From assembly GCA_020881915.1 (NCBI GenBank), contig JAJFPB010000003.1, positions 1,302,001-1,366,000 on the forward strand: a DNA stretch of 64,000 bases, given 5' to 3'. This DNA comes from Paramyrothecium sp. XJ0827. Taxonomy: Eukaryota; Ascomycota; Sordariomycetes; Hypocreales; Stachybotryaceae. Positions 44,652 through 56,752 of this stretch are shown here, one piece after another. A model generated the notes under the pieces. That model worked only from the letters and a program-made list of their open reading frames with translations. It was not told the origin of the DNA and searched no databases. The translations under genes were made by a program, and so were the position numbers. Numbering within the stretch: the first letter of the stretch is position 1; each line of letters starts with the position of its first letter.

Positions 44652-45920
44652 ATAAGGGAACCTCTAGTACAAAGTACAAGCTGGCTGGAAGTTTAGTTTA
44701 GGATGATTAGGCCATTACATTTCCAGATTGCAATAACAGATCTAATGGCTCAGAACAAGTACCATTCTTTGCATGTAACAGTTCGCGGTCAATGCTAGCA
44801 TACCATGTACTAGTTCACTGTTGCCTTGTAATGTTCGAAACAAGCCCAAATTGCGCTTTCGCTGTAAAGAGATATCATAGCGGCCTGTCGGAACCCCAAG
44901 CCTCCCCCATTCATCCGTACATAGCGGGCTTAGGAAGTCCTAGGCGAGTTCTTTGCCTTGTTCGTTGGTTACCATCCGGTCCGCATCAGAACTCCTGGTG
45001 CCGCTTACATAGCCATGGTCCGAGTCCAGCCCTTTAGATCAAGATACCGCAAACAGGAACTCCTCACTCTCGTGCCATCTGAAGAAAGCTAAGATATTGC
45101 AAAGAATAACTCGTCGACTGTTGCATGCCTCTAGATTGAATCACTTAATGCTATTCCTGGAGACTTGTGTTTCATTTGGCTTGGCGTTGATTGATTCCAG
45201 CTGTGCGTCTTCATCTAAAGCACCGAGATACTCCAAGGAATCTTGAGCAAAATTGAAGTGTAGAAAATGAACGAAAGTGCTCGTCACTGCGATCAGGAAC
45301 AAATCTACTAAAGGGAACAAATTTCAATATTATGATTCTTTGAAAAGTCGCCAGTAGCTTGACTTGTCCTCGATAAATGCTGATTTGCTTTCCATGTAAC
45401 GATTGCTTTGCCAGAGCACAGTACCAGGTTTTCGTCGACACGACGGGACGGCGAAGCGTCTGCAATTTTGACAGAGGCCGATGAGAAATTTCAATTGAGT
45501 ATTAGGCATAATTTGATGGCATGAAGGATTTAGTGAAAATTCCCGGAAATGGTTCAGCGATCAGACCGGGCTGTGTTGGACATCTATCATCGACACTTCT
45601 CAGGCTAAAATGCACTAGGTGAGATATCTAGAATCGCACGAGGGTTCATCAGGAATTTTCAATACATCATTTAATATCTAATGGTTCGAAGCAGACTGCT
45701 ATCAAATTTTGCAAATATTTTTCTTGGCTTCGCATGACCCGATGCTGACCAGACATGAAGTGGTCATAGGGGCCGTGGCGATGCCTAGCCATCGTTGTGT
45801 CTTGACGTCATTCACTTACATCCAGCACATATACGTATAAAGCTCAAGAATCATTGTCCAGGCGCTTGAATTGAAGTCATCTTGTTCATTCAGTTCATTT
45901 AATCACCGAGTATCGCAACA
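44652..45920. other. Gene-poor gap with SDR promoter
   Basis: 1.27 kb, low GC towards the right. Short frames only. The SDR core promoter lies at the right end. Confidence 0.5.
45836..45841 (+). promoter_or_regulatory. TATA box of the SDR gene
   Basis: TATAAA lies 85 bp upstream of the ATG at 45921. Confidence 0.55.
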
Positions 45921-46889
45921 ATGTTAGGCAGCAGTAGCACTTTCGATCCCAATACCGACATCCCCGACCTGAGTGGGAAGGTCTTCGTCGTGACCGGCGG
46001 CAGCGCTGGAATCGGATTCGGAATCTCCGCACACATCCTTCAGCACAATCCTAAGAAGCTCTACTTGTTGGGGGAAAAGGAAGAGCACCTTGAAGAGGCT
46101 GCGGAAAGCTTAAAGAAGTTTGGCGATGTTTCCAAGGTTGAGTTCGTGCAGGTTGAGTTTGAAGATCTACACCACACAGACAAGGTTGCCAAGAAGCTGG
46201 CCTCCGAGATCGAAAAGCTCGACGCTCTCGTTTTGAACGCCGGCTTGGGTGTCGGGCCTTACGGAGAAACCAAGGACGGCATCGACAGCCACATGCAAGT
46301 CAATGTCTTTGCACAGCATCACTTGGCCATGACGCTACTGCCCAAGCTCATCGCCACTCCAGACAGCAGGCTATGCTTCCAATCTTCCGATTTGCATCGG
46401 ATTGTGTCCAGCGATGTCAAATTTGCAGACATGGCCGAGATCAACAAGGATGTTGGCCCCTCCATCCTATACAACCGTAGCAAGTTGGCCATGGTGCTCC
46501 TCGTTCGAGCCCTCCACCGGCGAAAGGAACGCGGTGAACTCGGTCTGACGGCTGGCAAGGCGCCTTGGATCAACGCCACTCATCCCGGAGCTGTCAGCAC
46601 AGACCAGCAAGAACAGGCTATCGAGGCGTACGGCACTCTGGGCAAAATCGGCGTCATGGCGACCCGACCTTTCATGAAGGACCCTGTTGATCAGGGATGC
46701 CGGCCCATGCTGTTTGCAGCCACAAGCGACGCGATCAAGGAGGAGAAGATCGACGGGGCGTACATTGTTCCTGATCGCAAGGTCACAGAACCAAGTTCAA
46801 TGGCCGTCGACGAGAACTTGCAAGAGCAGCTCTGGTCACTTACGACGAAGGTGTTGAAGGACAAGCTAGGGTCGGCTGTTACGTACTAG
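45921..46889 (+). CDS. Short-chain dehydrogenase/reductase
   Basis: A single exon encodes 322 residues of the fungal retinol-dehydrogenase-like SDR type. The cofactor motif TGGSAGIG spans residues 25-32. NAG is at 106-108, the catalytic Ser is at 155 or 156 (FQSSD), and the YxxxK motif is Y184-N-R-S-K188. ATHPGAVSTDQQ after the active site is the usual PG motif. All catalytic residues are present, so it should be an active NAD(P)-dependent oxidoreductase. Substrate is not predictable; no biosynthetic partners lie nearby. Confidence 0.93.
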   Translation: MLGSSSTFDPNTDIPDLSGKVFVVTGGSAGIGFGISAHILQHNPKKLYLLGEKEEHLEEAAESLKKFGDVSKVEFVQVEFEDLHHTDKVAKKLASEIEKLDALVLNAGLGVGPYGETKDGIDSHMQVNVFAQHHLAMTLLPKLIATPDSRLCFQSSDLHRIVSSDVKFADMAEINKDVGPSILYNRSKLAMVLLVRALHRRKERGELGLTAGKAPWINATHPGAVSTDQQEQAIEAYGTLGKIGVMATRPFMKDPVDQGCRPMLFAATSDAIKEEKIDGAYIVPDRKVTEPSSMAVDENLQEQLWSLTTKVLKDKLGSAVTY

Positions 46890-47507
46890 ATCATAAAATT
46901 TAGGTAGCAAGCGTGCTTAAGCGGTTGTAGGTTCCTTGTTACAAATCCATGGGCACCCAATAGTGCTGAATGAAAATCACGACTTTTGATCGGTGACAAG
47001 AAGACAGGTGCTTCAACCACACGACTGTGAATCGTGAATTACCAACCATTTTTATTCGTTCTATATCGACTAATCCACTAATTCAGAGCAATTTCTTGTC
47101 GTAACTCAGGTGCTAATTAACCAGTCCTGGAACGTGTCAAAACTTTTGTCTGATTTACGCACTATCTCTTTACGCCTTTGATTCACCAGCTCTAAGGCGT
47201 GAAATGGTCTGCTCCAAATCCGTGATTCTAGGCAAACGAGGTTATTTGCTTCGATTTTCTTTGTTCTGGTGGCGCAATTAATTAGTTCATTCTTGAATCT
47301 GCTTGAATCAGAGCACTGCAAGAGTAAACTTGGATCGGCCGTCAGTGACGTACTGTGGCTTCGATTAGGGGGCGCAGTCACTGCGCCTCGTGGCCCCTCT
47401 AATGCTTTGTCTGCCGTATTCCATCATCAAGAGCGAACTGTCAGCTTCCAGGCATTTTGTGCTCTTCCTCCATACTTGCGATAATTCTTCCCACAACCAT
47501 CAGCAAG
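46890..47507. other. Intergenic gap
   Basis: 618 bp, promoter of the Q/G/P/Y-rich gene. No coding frame is supported. Confidence 0.5.
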
Positions 47508-48407
47508 ATGTCAGCCCAAGACTATTACGGCGGCGGTGGTGGAGGGAACTGGAACAACCAAGGCGCGCAGCAATACGGCCAGTCCTACCAAGGCGCCAAC
47601 CAGCAGCCGGGAGGTTACAATCACGGTCCTGGCTATCCTCAGCAATCAGGGCCACCGCCACCGAACTATCAACAGCAGGTATGGTTTCCGCGAGACAGCT
47701 ACGATAGCTTCATGACCCGATGCTCACTTTGCTCTAATAGCAGAACCACAACCCGTACTATCCTCCACCAAATCAACCTCACGGATATGCCCAGCCACAG
47801 CATCCGCAGAGCTATCCCCAGCAGGTATGTCCGCGCCAATATGAGCAGTGTATGTAGACCCTCCACTCACTATGAGGGTAGTACCCTCCTCCTGCGCAAC
47901 CTCCATATGGACAAGGGTCCGGATATGCGCCGCCTCCGGGGGGGCAGGGCTACTCCCAAGGGCCGCCTCATCAAGGTTACCACGCTCCTCCTCCGCCTGC
48001 TCCACAACACTATGGGCAGCCTCCGCCGCAACGGTTTGCACAGGGCCCTATGCATGGAGGCCCCATCCCTGCTCATCACCAACAGCAGCAGGGCTATGGC
48101 GGGCTGTTGAATAACATCCCCGGTGCAGGCATGGGCTTGGGAGCTGCCGCAGCGTAGGTCCTTTTGTCCACCCAGAACTGCAAGAACCACATAGCTGACC
48201 CAACCATCATCTTACAGACTCATGGGTCACAACCAACACGCCGGCAAAGATCAGAAGAAATTACGCAAGCAGATGGAGAAACAGGAAAAGAAGCTTCGTA
48301 AGATGGGAAAACCTGGCTACAAGGGCGGCAGCTCCAGCAGCAGCGACAGCAGCGACAGCAGCGATAGCGACAAGGGTAAGAAGAAATACAAACACAAGAA
48401 GTATTAG
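47508..48407 (+). CDS. Low-complexity Gln/Gly/Pro/Tyr-rich protein with Lys/Ser/Asp tail
   Basis: Four exons (47508-47678, 47741-47824, 47882-48153, 48218-48407) encode 238 residues. All junctions keep the same Q/G/P/Y composition, which supports the model: NYQQQ joins QNHNPYYPPPNQPHG, and QSYPQQ joins YPPPAQPPYGQGSG. Residues 1-150 resemble a prion-like domain. GLLNNIPGAGMGLGAAAA then leads into HAGKDQKKLRKQMEKQEKKL and a tail with SSSSSDSSDSSDSDKGKKK. Similar Gly/Tyr/Gln-rich fungal proteins are annotated only as hypothetical. The basic helix and Ser-Asp tract suggest nucleic-acid or membrane-surface binding, but there is no recognisable domain. Confidence 0.75.
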
Positions 48408-48563
48408 TATTTCATTATTTGAGCCACTATATACAATTTGAAACGGGCCTTTTGTAGGAATTTCCAGATAAAGTTCTTCTCAGTCGTGGATTCTCCGTGA
48501 ATGCCGATTACGGAGCGACCATCTCTTTACTCAGTTACCAAGATCACAATCGTACTCATTGAC

Positions 48564-50392
48564 CTAAGCGTTCATAGAAACCTTCGGTTTCTCGGGATCG
48601 CTGGATTCACGCTTCAGTCCATTTTGAGCCGAATGAGCCATGGCATCCGTGCCAACAACCTCCTTGACGTCAAAGTCGTGGTGAACATCCAAGTTGCGGC
48701 GAAGGAATTCCGGTCCCACGAAAGTGAGGATAATGACGTAAACGTAGACGCAAGCCATGAAGATGCAGATGACCTTGCCGTAATCATATCGACTCGCTCC
48801 TTCAGGTGTGTCGGATAGAGGAAAACGTTCCCCGAGTCGTGCTTCGATGGTCGACGATGCTGAAGAAGCAAGGTTACCCAACTGATAGGCTGTCCCGACG
48901 ACAAATGTTCGGAAAGCGCCGGGTGACAGCTCCATGAGATGAATGGGGATAACACCCCAGGCCCCCTGAACGAAAAATTGTTGAAAGAATGCACCAGCTA
49001 TGATGGCCTCGCTATGAACGAACGTGTAGGGATAGAGAAATGCGCCGCCTCCAATGCAGCACACAATGATGCTGAAGCGTCGACCAGCAGATTGGCTACA
49101 GAAGCCGACAACTGTGCCGCCCAGCATTGCCCCAAGATTAGCCACAACTTGCGTAACGGTGACCTGTGTGCTCGAAAACCCAAGCTGATTTTCCAGCATG
49201 GTAGGATATAGATCTTGGCTGCCGTGGCTCATGAAATTGAAGCCGGCCATGAGGAGCACGAGGTACATCAGGAGCAGCCAGTGGCGACGCAAAGCCACCT
49301 TGCCTTCTTTCAAGAAGACCTTTCCGCTCGAATCAGATCCATGGCCGGCCTCCTCACGGATGCGGATGCGCTCGCGATAGGACTCCGTCTCGGGGAGCAT
49401 CAAACGGAACAGGATGATGAGGACCGGCGGACCTGCGGCGAACCAAAAGAGGGGACGCCAACCATGGCTAGTCGTGTTGACGAGCGCACGAGAGAAGGCA
49501 GCACAAAGGAGGTATCCGAATGCATACTGAAGTAGGGTAAGCTGTTAGAGAAAAAGCTGATGAAAATGGGTGGATGGTATGAGGTGGAGGGGAATAATAG
49601 GTGTGACGTACGCCTTGCTGTAGAATACCAGACATGAGACCACGAGCTTCTTCAGGGCAGTCCTCGAGGCTGGTCGCCGCAGCATTTCCGTAGAGGCCGC
49701 CCATGGCGATACCGAAAAGGGCTCGGCATGCGAGAAACTGCTCGTACGTCTGGCAGAAGCCGGTTCCCTAAAACCTACAGTCAGCCAAGCTCATCTGCCA
49801 AGCCGGGAGGCCAGCCTGTGGCGCCCAATTAGGCAATTTTGGGCCACGGTCGGCTGCCAAGTCGTGCCAGTACTCCGCCATCACGGTGCCTTAACATGGA
49901 CATGGGGACTTACAAGCTCTAACACAATGAATAGCAGGTTGTTGATGATGAAGGGCCATTTGCGACCGTACCGATCTGCTGCAAGTCCGAATACGATCGA
50001 TCCAATGGACCGCAGCATCAGAACAAGTGTGATACCCCAGGTTATGTCGGTCTTCGATTTCCCAAACTCCTTGCTCAGGTCGGTCACGGTCAATGACACG
50101 GTAAAGAAGTCAAATGCATCCCAAGTCTGACACCTCGTTAGCTGTCGGCGGCCCATCATCGATCACGGGGGTGTCAGCCTACCCAGGCCACGAATCCAAC
50201 CATGAAGAAAGCCCATTGCTGCGCATTCAGCATGCGCACCAGCCTCCATGGATTGGGCACATTTAACATGGGCGGTTTGAGAGACGGGAGTCGCGTCGCA
50301 AGATACCGGCCAGGCGACATGCCCTCGTAAGGCGCTTTGTCGTCATATTCCGTGCCACTTCCATCGTAAGGGTGATTCGACTCGTGCGCCAT
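48564..50392 (-). CDS. JEN1-type monocarboxylate/proton symporter
   Basis: Four exons (50392-50183, 50126-49914, 49767-49612, 49526-48564) encode 513 residues. The diagnostic JEN motif NxxS/THxS/QDxxxT is present as NFMSHGSQDLYPT in helix 7. Other landmarks are TWDAFDFFTVSLTVTDLSKE after the first intron, LMLRSIGSIVFGLAADRYGR, GNAAATSLEDCPEEARGLMS (the motif following helix 4), and FVQGAWGVIPIHLMELSP. Both tails are cytosolic and the C-tail carries HDFDVKEV and Ser/Lys-rich sequence. JEN proteins import lactate, pyruvate or dicarboxylates and are repressed by glucose. Which acid is used cannot be told from sequence. Confidence 0.93.
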
Positions 50393-52763
50393 GATAAAAA
50401 GTTCAGGTGTTTTCCAATTCACAAGTCGAGCCTCGCAAGCACTGTCAATGTGGAAGCCTGCCGATATGGGATGGGCGTCAAATGCAGGAGAGGATAATTT
50501 AAAGAAAATTGCGCAGGAATTCTCGTGTCAGCTCATACCTAGAACGAAGACCGACAGACCGGAATGACGGCTCTAGCTTATGGGCACCGCCAAACCCTCT
50601 CTGCAGTCATTCTAGAAATTGACGGTGATCCATTTTCAAGCGAGGCGTCGCCGGTTTCTCTTTGGCGTGCAATGACGGACCAATAAGACATGTCTCGCGC
50701 AACTCCCGGCGCTGCATCACACTTCCACCGGCACGTTGTGTGCCGTGCAGGCGGCCATGGCAGGCGGTGGAAGACGTCATCCCTTCTTCAATTCGACCAT
50801 CGCAGATCCTCCAGCCATTCAGGGTTCAGGAATATCGCAAGATGAACCTAAATCCAGACTCACAATGTACTGGCGTACCTTGTGGGCCGTAACCCCGGAC
50901 CATCTTGGATCACTTCTCCGCCTCTACTGGAACTTTTCAACCACCATTACCTTCAGTACCATGGGGCTCCCACGTATAATCGGCGCTACTGTCGTGGTGC
51001 CGAAGCAGTCTGAGTCGCTGGTCTCCACAACGATCCGCCACCACCGCTACGCAGTCTCGAGAGTTGCCAGATGTCATTCGATAAATCCACGGAATCTCCT
51101 CAAGTTCGTCGTCAGCAACAGAAAAATCCGAAGATCTATTTCATGACTATTCTTAATTAATCGATGCGATGTCGAAGTTCGGCTGTGATGGATTGGTATC
51201 AATTTTTTGGGGCCAGCCTAATAAAATGCAAGCGCTATTGATGCCAAGTACGAGTCGACCTTGAATTCCGTCCGTTAGATGATCGGCGTTCCGAGTTAGC
51301 CGTAGTGTTCCTAGTAAGATGGGTAACCTATTTCCAAGGGTAAAGGTTCAGATTCTATCAAACGGCAGAGGCTTTTGGATCGGGAAACTCCATTCTGAAG
51401 AGCAAATTATGCCGAACAAGTTGTATAGTCGGCTGCTTGTCCGCGAACAGCATTGTCAGTTGGGAACCAGTGGCGGTCCATGAAATGAATGCGAAATAAC
51501 AGGCGGCGTGTTCTTGGCTATGGAGAACATCATCGCTTAGAAGATTCTGGAAGGCAAAAGGCGAGCGACGGCAATCACTTGGATCAGCAGTGCAGGAAAT
51601 GTAATGATGCTCGGCGGAAGCCTCTCGTGAGACACTGTGTCCCAGGGCATTGCCGACCATTGCCTGAGAATGTTGTTGGGAAAGGGTGCATCCAGGACCT
51701 GAGAATACCGGTTACTTTCCGAGAAGAAGCTGCGGTCTGTTCCGCGCATATCGCTTTCGCCAGCAGAAGTTCGAGTATCCTTGTCTACTCGGCAAGGACT
51801 TCACTGTTGAGCGTGGTAGGGGGCGTTGAACCATCGCTGTGTGCCGGACCTGGGCTTGATCCATTCCCTTGGATGTGCGGCAATAGTAGTAGTTGTAACG
51901 GTCCCACAGCTGCTTCATCAGCTCACATATGATTTTACAGCCTTCCGGGGTCAGCTACGTAGCGCCTCCACTGGTGGGCGTGACTGTCTACTTCTCTGTG
52001 TTCTCTGTTGCTGTGTTGTTCCTGTTCGTCCTCTGGGTGCTGAATACCCTACATAAAGGTAAATTTAACAATTATCTTGGTAGATATAGCGATCATTAGT
52101 GGGCCTGTCCGCAAATAAACCTCTGATGGCTGTGCAACACATGCAGGATTATCATGAGAGAAGTGAGATATATTCACTTTCCCGATTTGTCCACATGCTG
52201 CTCTCAACACCCTGCTGCCTCCGCGCGTTCAGGGGTATAATTGAAACTCCAGGAACGGTAATTTATGCCGCCCAATCGCATACCGTTCGTCTCATAAGGC
52301 TGTTCATCCCCTTGAAAGCCCATAAGGCGCAGCGAATATCCCTATTTCCACAGCAGCAGAGTCAGCCCCCACGCACAGGCATTTACACAATACTGGTGAT
52401 GAAATTAGGATACTTTTGTGGAGCATCTTGATCTTCATTAAGATTTCTTGTTTAATCTAAGTGCTGGGCTGTCTGTATGATACGATTTGCTTCAATCCTG
52501 ACTTGGTACATCTGCTGCCCCTTAGACAGGGGGTTACATGCGCAGCATCTCCGGGGGATCAAGCATCTATTCGCTTCTAACGCGCTCAGCATAGCTCAGC
52601 GCTGTTATAATAATAGAATCATTTGGTCCAGTGCGAGTCCCGCAGACTAGTATAAAGAGAGGCCTCGCGGCAAACAGCACTAAACTGTGAATCCCTTACA
52701 ACCATTCTTCACCATAGCTGCTAGATACCTCTGAAGAACGAGCACATTTTATCAGCCGTTGCA
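50393..52763. other. Long gap with possible gene debris
   Basis: 2.37 kb between divergent genes. On the minus strand, 51749-51358 has two overlapping frames (ending LLIQVIAVARLLPSRIF, and QEHAACYFAFISWTATGSQL) that read like a decayed Zn2Cys6 regulator middle region, but the match is from memory of the pattern only. Other frames are unsupported. The right end is the promoter of the beta-lactamase-like gene. Confidence 0.35.
52651..52657 (+). promoter_or_regulatory. TATA box of the beta-lactamase-like gene
   Basis: TATAAAG lies 113 bp before the ATG at 52764. Confidence 0.5.
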
Positions 52764-54624
52764 ATGCTCCGAGCATCCTTCCTCGCGGCCATGGCCTTCG
52801 CCGGTGCGACATCCGCGCAACGCGTCCAGCTAACGGATGAGATGCCTCTCTTGGGCCCGAGCTTCATTGCGAACTTCGATCCTACAAATTCCTGTGCTAT
52901 CCAGAAGGCCCGAGAAAACTTCCCGAAAGCTATTGAAGATCTTTTCTCGCAAGATATCCTCAACAAGACGGGCTCGGTCTTCGCTATAGACGTCTTCTCT
53001 GCTGCAACGAACGAGTCCATCTACAGCTACTACCACGTTGGCGAAACTCAGAAGCCATCCCTTACAAGCGGCCAGCTCAACGACACAACAATCAGCCGCC
53101 TTGGCAGCGTGAGTAAACTCTTTACTGTCTACGCACTCCTGGCCAAGGCTGGCATAAAAATCTTCGGCGAACCTGTCACCAAATATCTCCCCGAACTTCG
53201 CACAAACAAAACAACAAACCCGATGACCAATATAGACTGGGAATCCATCACGGTCGGGACATTGGCAACTCATCAGGCTGGGATTGGCGGGCCGGGTGGT
53301 GAGTAATCGGTTGCGCGGGAATAAGTGTTTGTGCTAAAAAGAACGTAGATTTTCTCGGTCTCGACCCGAACAATGCGCCCGGCACTGAAGGTATATTCCC
53401 GAACCGTGACTGGGCCGATTATCAAGGCTAACAGTATGAGCGTAGACTTCCTTGCGTTCGTGCGGGACATCAAGGCTCCTGTAACATCTGTTCACTGGGG
53501 AGCCCTATACTCCGACCTCGGCTTTTTCGTCCTCACTGCGGTACTCGAACGATTGTCGGGCATGCCTTACGGGGATGCCATCGATCATATACTCAAGGAG
53601 CCTCTGGGCCTGACAAGCCTTTTTTGCCCAACTCCCGACGGTGCCGACATCAATGTGATTGATCAAAGGGCTTTAAACGGCAATGCCTCCGCCTGGGACA
53701 TCACAGTGCCCATAGCGCTAGGGTGGGATAAATTGCCCCAAGGAATTTTTGGTTATATTCTGACACTTGAATAGTTCTGGAGGTCTCCGTGGACACGGTG
53801 CCGATTTACGTGCCCTTGGTCTCTCCATTCTAAACTCAGAGTTGCTGTCCCCTGCCGTTACATCCGCCTGGATGAAGCCTGCTGCTGGCACCGGCTCCCT
53901 GGTGCAGCTCGTAGGTGCACCATGGGAGATATACCGTTTGCTTGTTCCTGTTAGCCCAAACTCGAATATCACACGTATCTCGGACCTCTACACAAAGGCT
54001 GGCGGCAACTTCCCTGATTATGGCGCCATCTTCGCCCTATCTCCTGATCATGGTATCGGGTTTTCAATTTTGACTGCCGGTGACGGTGCGATAGGCGCAC
54101 GTGTCCGCGTCCGCAACGCGCTGGCTGAGCTTTTCATCCCTGCTGCTGAGGCTGCTGCGGCAGAGAACACGGCACGCAACCTGGCCGGCACCTTCATCAG
54201 CGAAGTGGAAGGGACGAATCTCACATTGGCTGTGCATGATGATAAGGCTGGAATGATCCTTGAATCAGTCTTCGTCAACGGTACTTCCATGCTAACCAGT
54301 CTGGTTCCTGGAATTACTGCCGACGACGTCCTTGTCCGCCTTTACCCTACCGGAGTCAACTCTGCCTCGCGCTCGCTGGCTGCTCTCTACAAGACCGAGG
54401 GGACTTTCCAACTTACCTTTCGAGCAGTTGCCGAACCGCTTCCCCTGACACCCCGGGCAGCGGCTGATGGCGGGAGTGGAGGCATGTTCGACAATTCGGT
54501 CACTTGGATGAGTGTCGATTTCAGCGGCCGCCAGGATGAGGTCATCTTCACCCTTACCGATGGCAAAGTGGAAATGGTACAACTGATTGGTGTCCCGTCA
54601 CTCGAATTCGTCCGATTGAACTAG
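52764..54624 (+). CDS. Secreted beta-lactamase-related serine hydrolase (class C fold)
   Basis: Four exons (52764-53298, 53349-53390, 53446-53722, 53775-54624) encode 567 residues. Exon 2 has 42 nt. Its downstream acceptor CGTAG at 53445, with a GCTAAC branch, restores frame and gives GTEDFLAFVRDIKAP. The last intron (GTGGGA donor) removes a run-on and joins IALG to SGGLRGHGADLRALGLSIL. Residues 1-18 form a signal peptide (cut after TSA). The nucleophile motif is S115-V-S-K118 in RLGSVSKLFTVYAL. The family Y-x-N motif appears as Y-S-D (ALYSDLGFF). Fungal members act as lactonases or carboxylesterases, sometimes in secondary metabolism or detoxification. Several N-glycosylation sequons fit secretion. 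Confidence 0.85.
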
Positions 54625-56752
54625 GCGTGGCATGTCAGTGTGTATTCAAACACCATGTGTCAGAGGTGATGTGGCGCCTACGCCCATCGTACACCACCAT
54701 GGCCTTCTTCAACGTTGAATCGAGCTCTGCACTCTTTTGCTAAGCTCAGTGATCAAGGACAACATCCTGCCAAAATCTCTTTGCTCAGCTTCCAGGGCCA
54801 TAGACTGGGGCTGTCATACAACCACCCGCGACGAGGTGCATTACGCAATCTCTATAGAGATATTCTTCTCTTCAAAAATTTTCCTTCTTTTCTGAATTCT
54901 GTACTCGGCGCAGCATTAAGCCTTGATCGTGAGGGCAACAGAATGGAATTCGATATCATGGCTTGCATAAAACTTGCCCTTTCCCTAGAGAATAGAGGCA
55001 CGTGCGGGCTAACAAAGACGCTGCGAGACCGATACAACTTGCATGGTTGGCGGCACTCAAGGATAAGGAATGGTATAAATTTTGCGGAACTTTTGGTGGT
55101 CGCGTGACTGAATGTATCATCGGAGAGTATAGAATCGTCAGGTAACGAGAGTAGCCAAGAGATATGAAGAACAGGTCTAATATTGGCGTTCATCTTCTCC
55201 TCATGACTCTGAAGCTCGAGATGGACGATGTATTCTTTGTATCGACCACGATCTATTTGAGACTCATCAGGCGGAATATGATTGAGGATCTCTGTAGACC
55301 TCAAGTTGGCTGGATCAAGTAAAGAGAAATGACAGAGGTTCTTGCACGAAGCTGAGGCGGCAGATACTCCAGAGTCGCATTTGCCATGTAGCAACGCGTT
55401 CAGCACTCGACTTCCCTCCAGCGGTCTCTTGAGCAGGTGATGCTTGTGACACGAGTATCTTGGACTTAAACTCGGAAGAGCTTATGTGGAGGGATGTTGT
55501 ATGGCTTGAGGGCTGTTATGTCGAGGAGTGACTTGTATCTGGGCCGGGTTGGTATGACTACGAGGTAGGATTGCCTTTCGCCGTTACTGGAGCAGATCAA
55601 ATCCCCATCTCCAAGCTGACGTATTCCTCATTTGTCCACTATCTCAACGTTGGTGTTGGTTCACTGGTTTTTCCTCCTTCCATTGCGAAAATCTACTTTC
55701 GGCAAAATTTCCAATTTTGTGAGTACTTGGTCAAATTTGACTCAGCCCCTGTCAGCAATTTGCAATGTTGAGAAAGGAAAGGGGAAAACCCCGTCGTCAT
55801 AGGGCTATCATCCATTTCCACGTAATTCCCGCATACCCTTGTGGGTGGGGACTCAAGACAGGGAAGTCCTCGGTAACGTCGCCGGTCCCCATTCTACATA
55901 TCGGCAAATCCCACTTTCGTATCTGCAGAAGGGCTGTTCAATGGTTGGGTTACTGTTTGTGCCAAAGGAGCATGGCGTGGCGGAAAGTGCAGTGATAGGG
56001 TGAATTGTCTGGGGCAGCTCCTCTCGTGGACAAGCTTTGCAGGGCGCATCTACCATTATGCCGCTCGGCATGAGATCTTCCAATAATAGCCCCGGCATAT
56101 TTGCCCATAGCCCAACCAATGATGCCTCATGCACGTCTCAGATAATTTGCTAGTCAGCGTTGCAAATCGATACTGCAAGGCCACGGCTAGATATGCACCG
56201 CGGCCCACCTTAGTCAATACTCACCAATGCTTGTGAATCGTCCACATTGCTAGGCACCGATTTAACCAATCTACCCTGAGATGCACCCCTACCACGTCCC
56301 GTCGCGGCATCAACCACCCAATAGGCGATCGCTCGGCGACCGCTGCCGACGGACAACATGTCTTGATTGGCGGATTCGTTAAATCTGGTGGAGCACCTTC
56401 GGCACTGGCACCATGCATAATGAAGTCTGCTTATGAATGCCTAGTTATTGCCACGAACATATCGGTCAGTTGGTTCTTGGCGTAGTGGGATGCAGTATTC
56501 ACCATCCACCTATGCCGCCAATTCACGATAGACGAAATCTTTAGTCTCGGCTGCACCGGCGAGCTTGGGACATGCCTTGAGTTATGGAGCTGGGTTGGTG
56601 ATCAAGGTCGCCTGCAAACGAGTATATATAGCCAGGCTGCAACCGCATCCAAGAGAATTTTAGAATCACCATCAGCATTCACATCCATCTGACCGGTACA
56701 TTCCTCAGCTTCCATCTGCAAAGATAACACACCAACTTCTCCATCATCCAAA
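54625..56752. other. Long gap with one possible relic
   Basis: 2.1 kb. A minus-strand frame at 55406-54852 (184 codons, GTG at its start; contains LLDPANLRSTEILNHIPPDE and NIRPVLHISWLLSLPDD) looks protein-like but has no start codon, family match or convincing splice partner. It may be part of a decayed gene. The rest is featureless. Confidence 0.3.
56623..56630 (+). promoter_or_regulatory. TATA box of the isochorismatase-like gene
   Basis: TATATATA lies 123 bp before the ATG at 56753. Confidence 0.6.
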
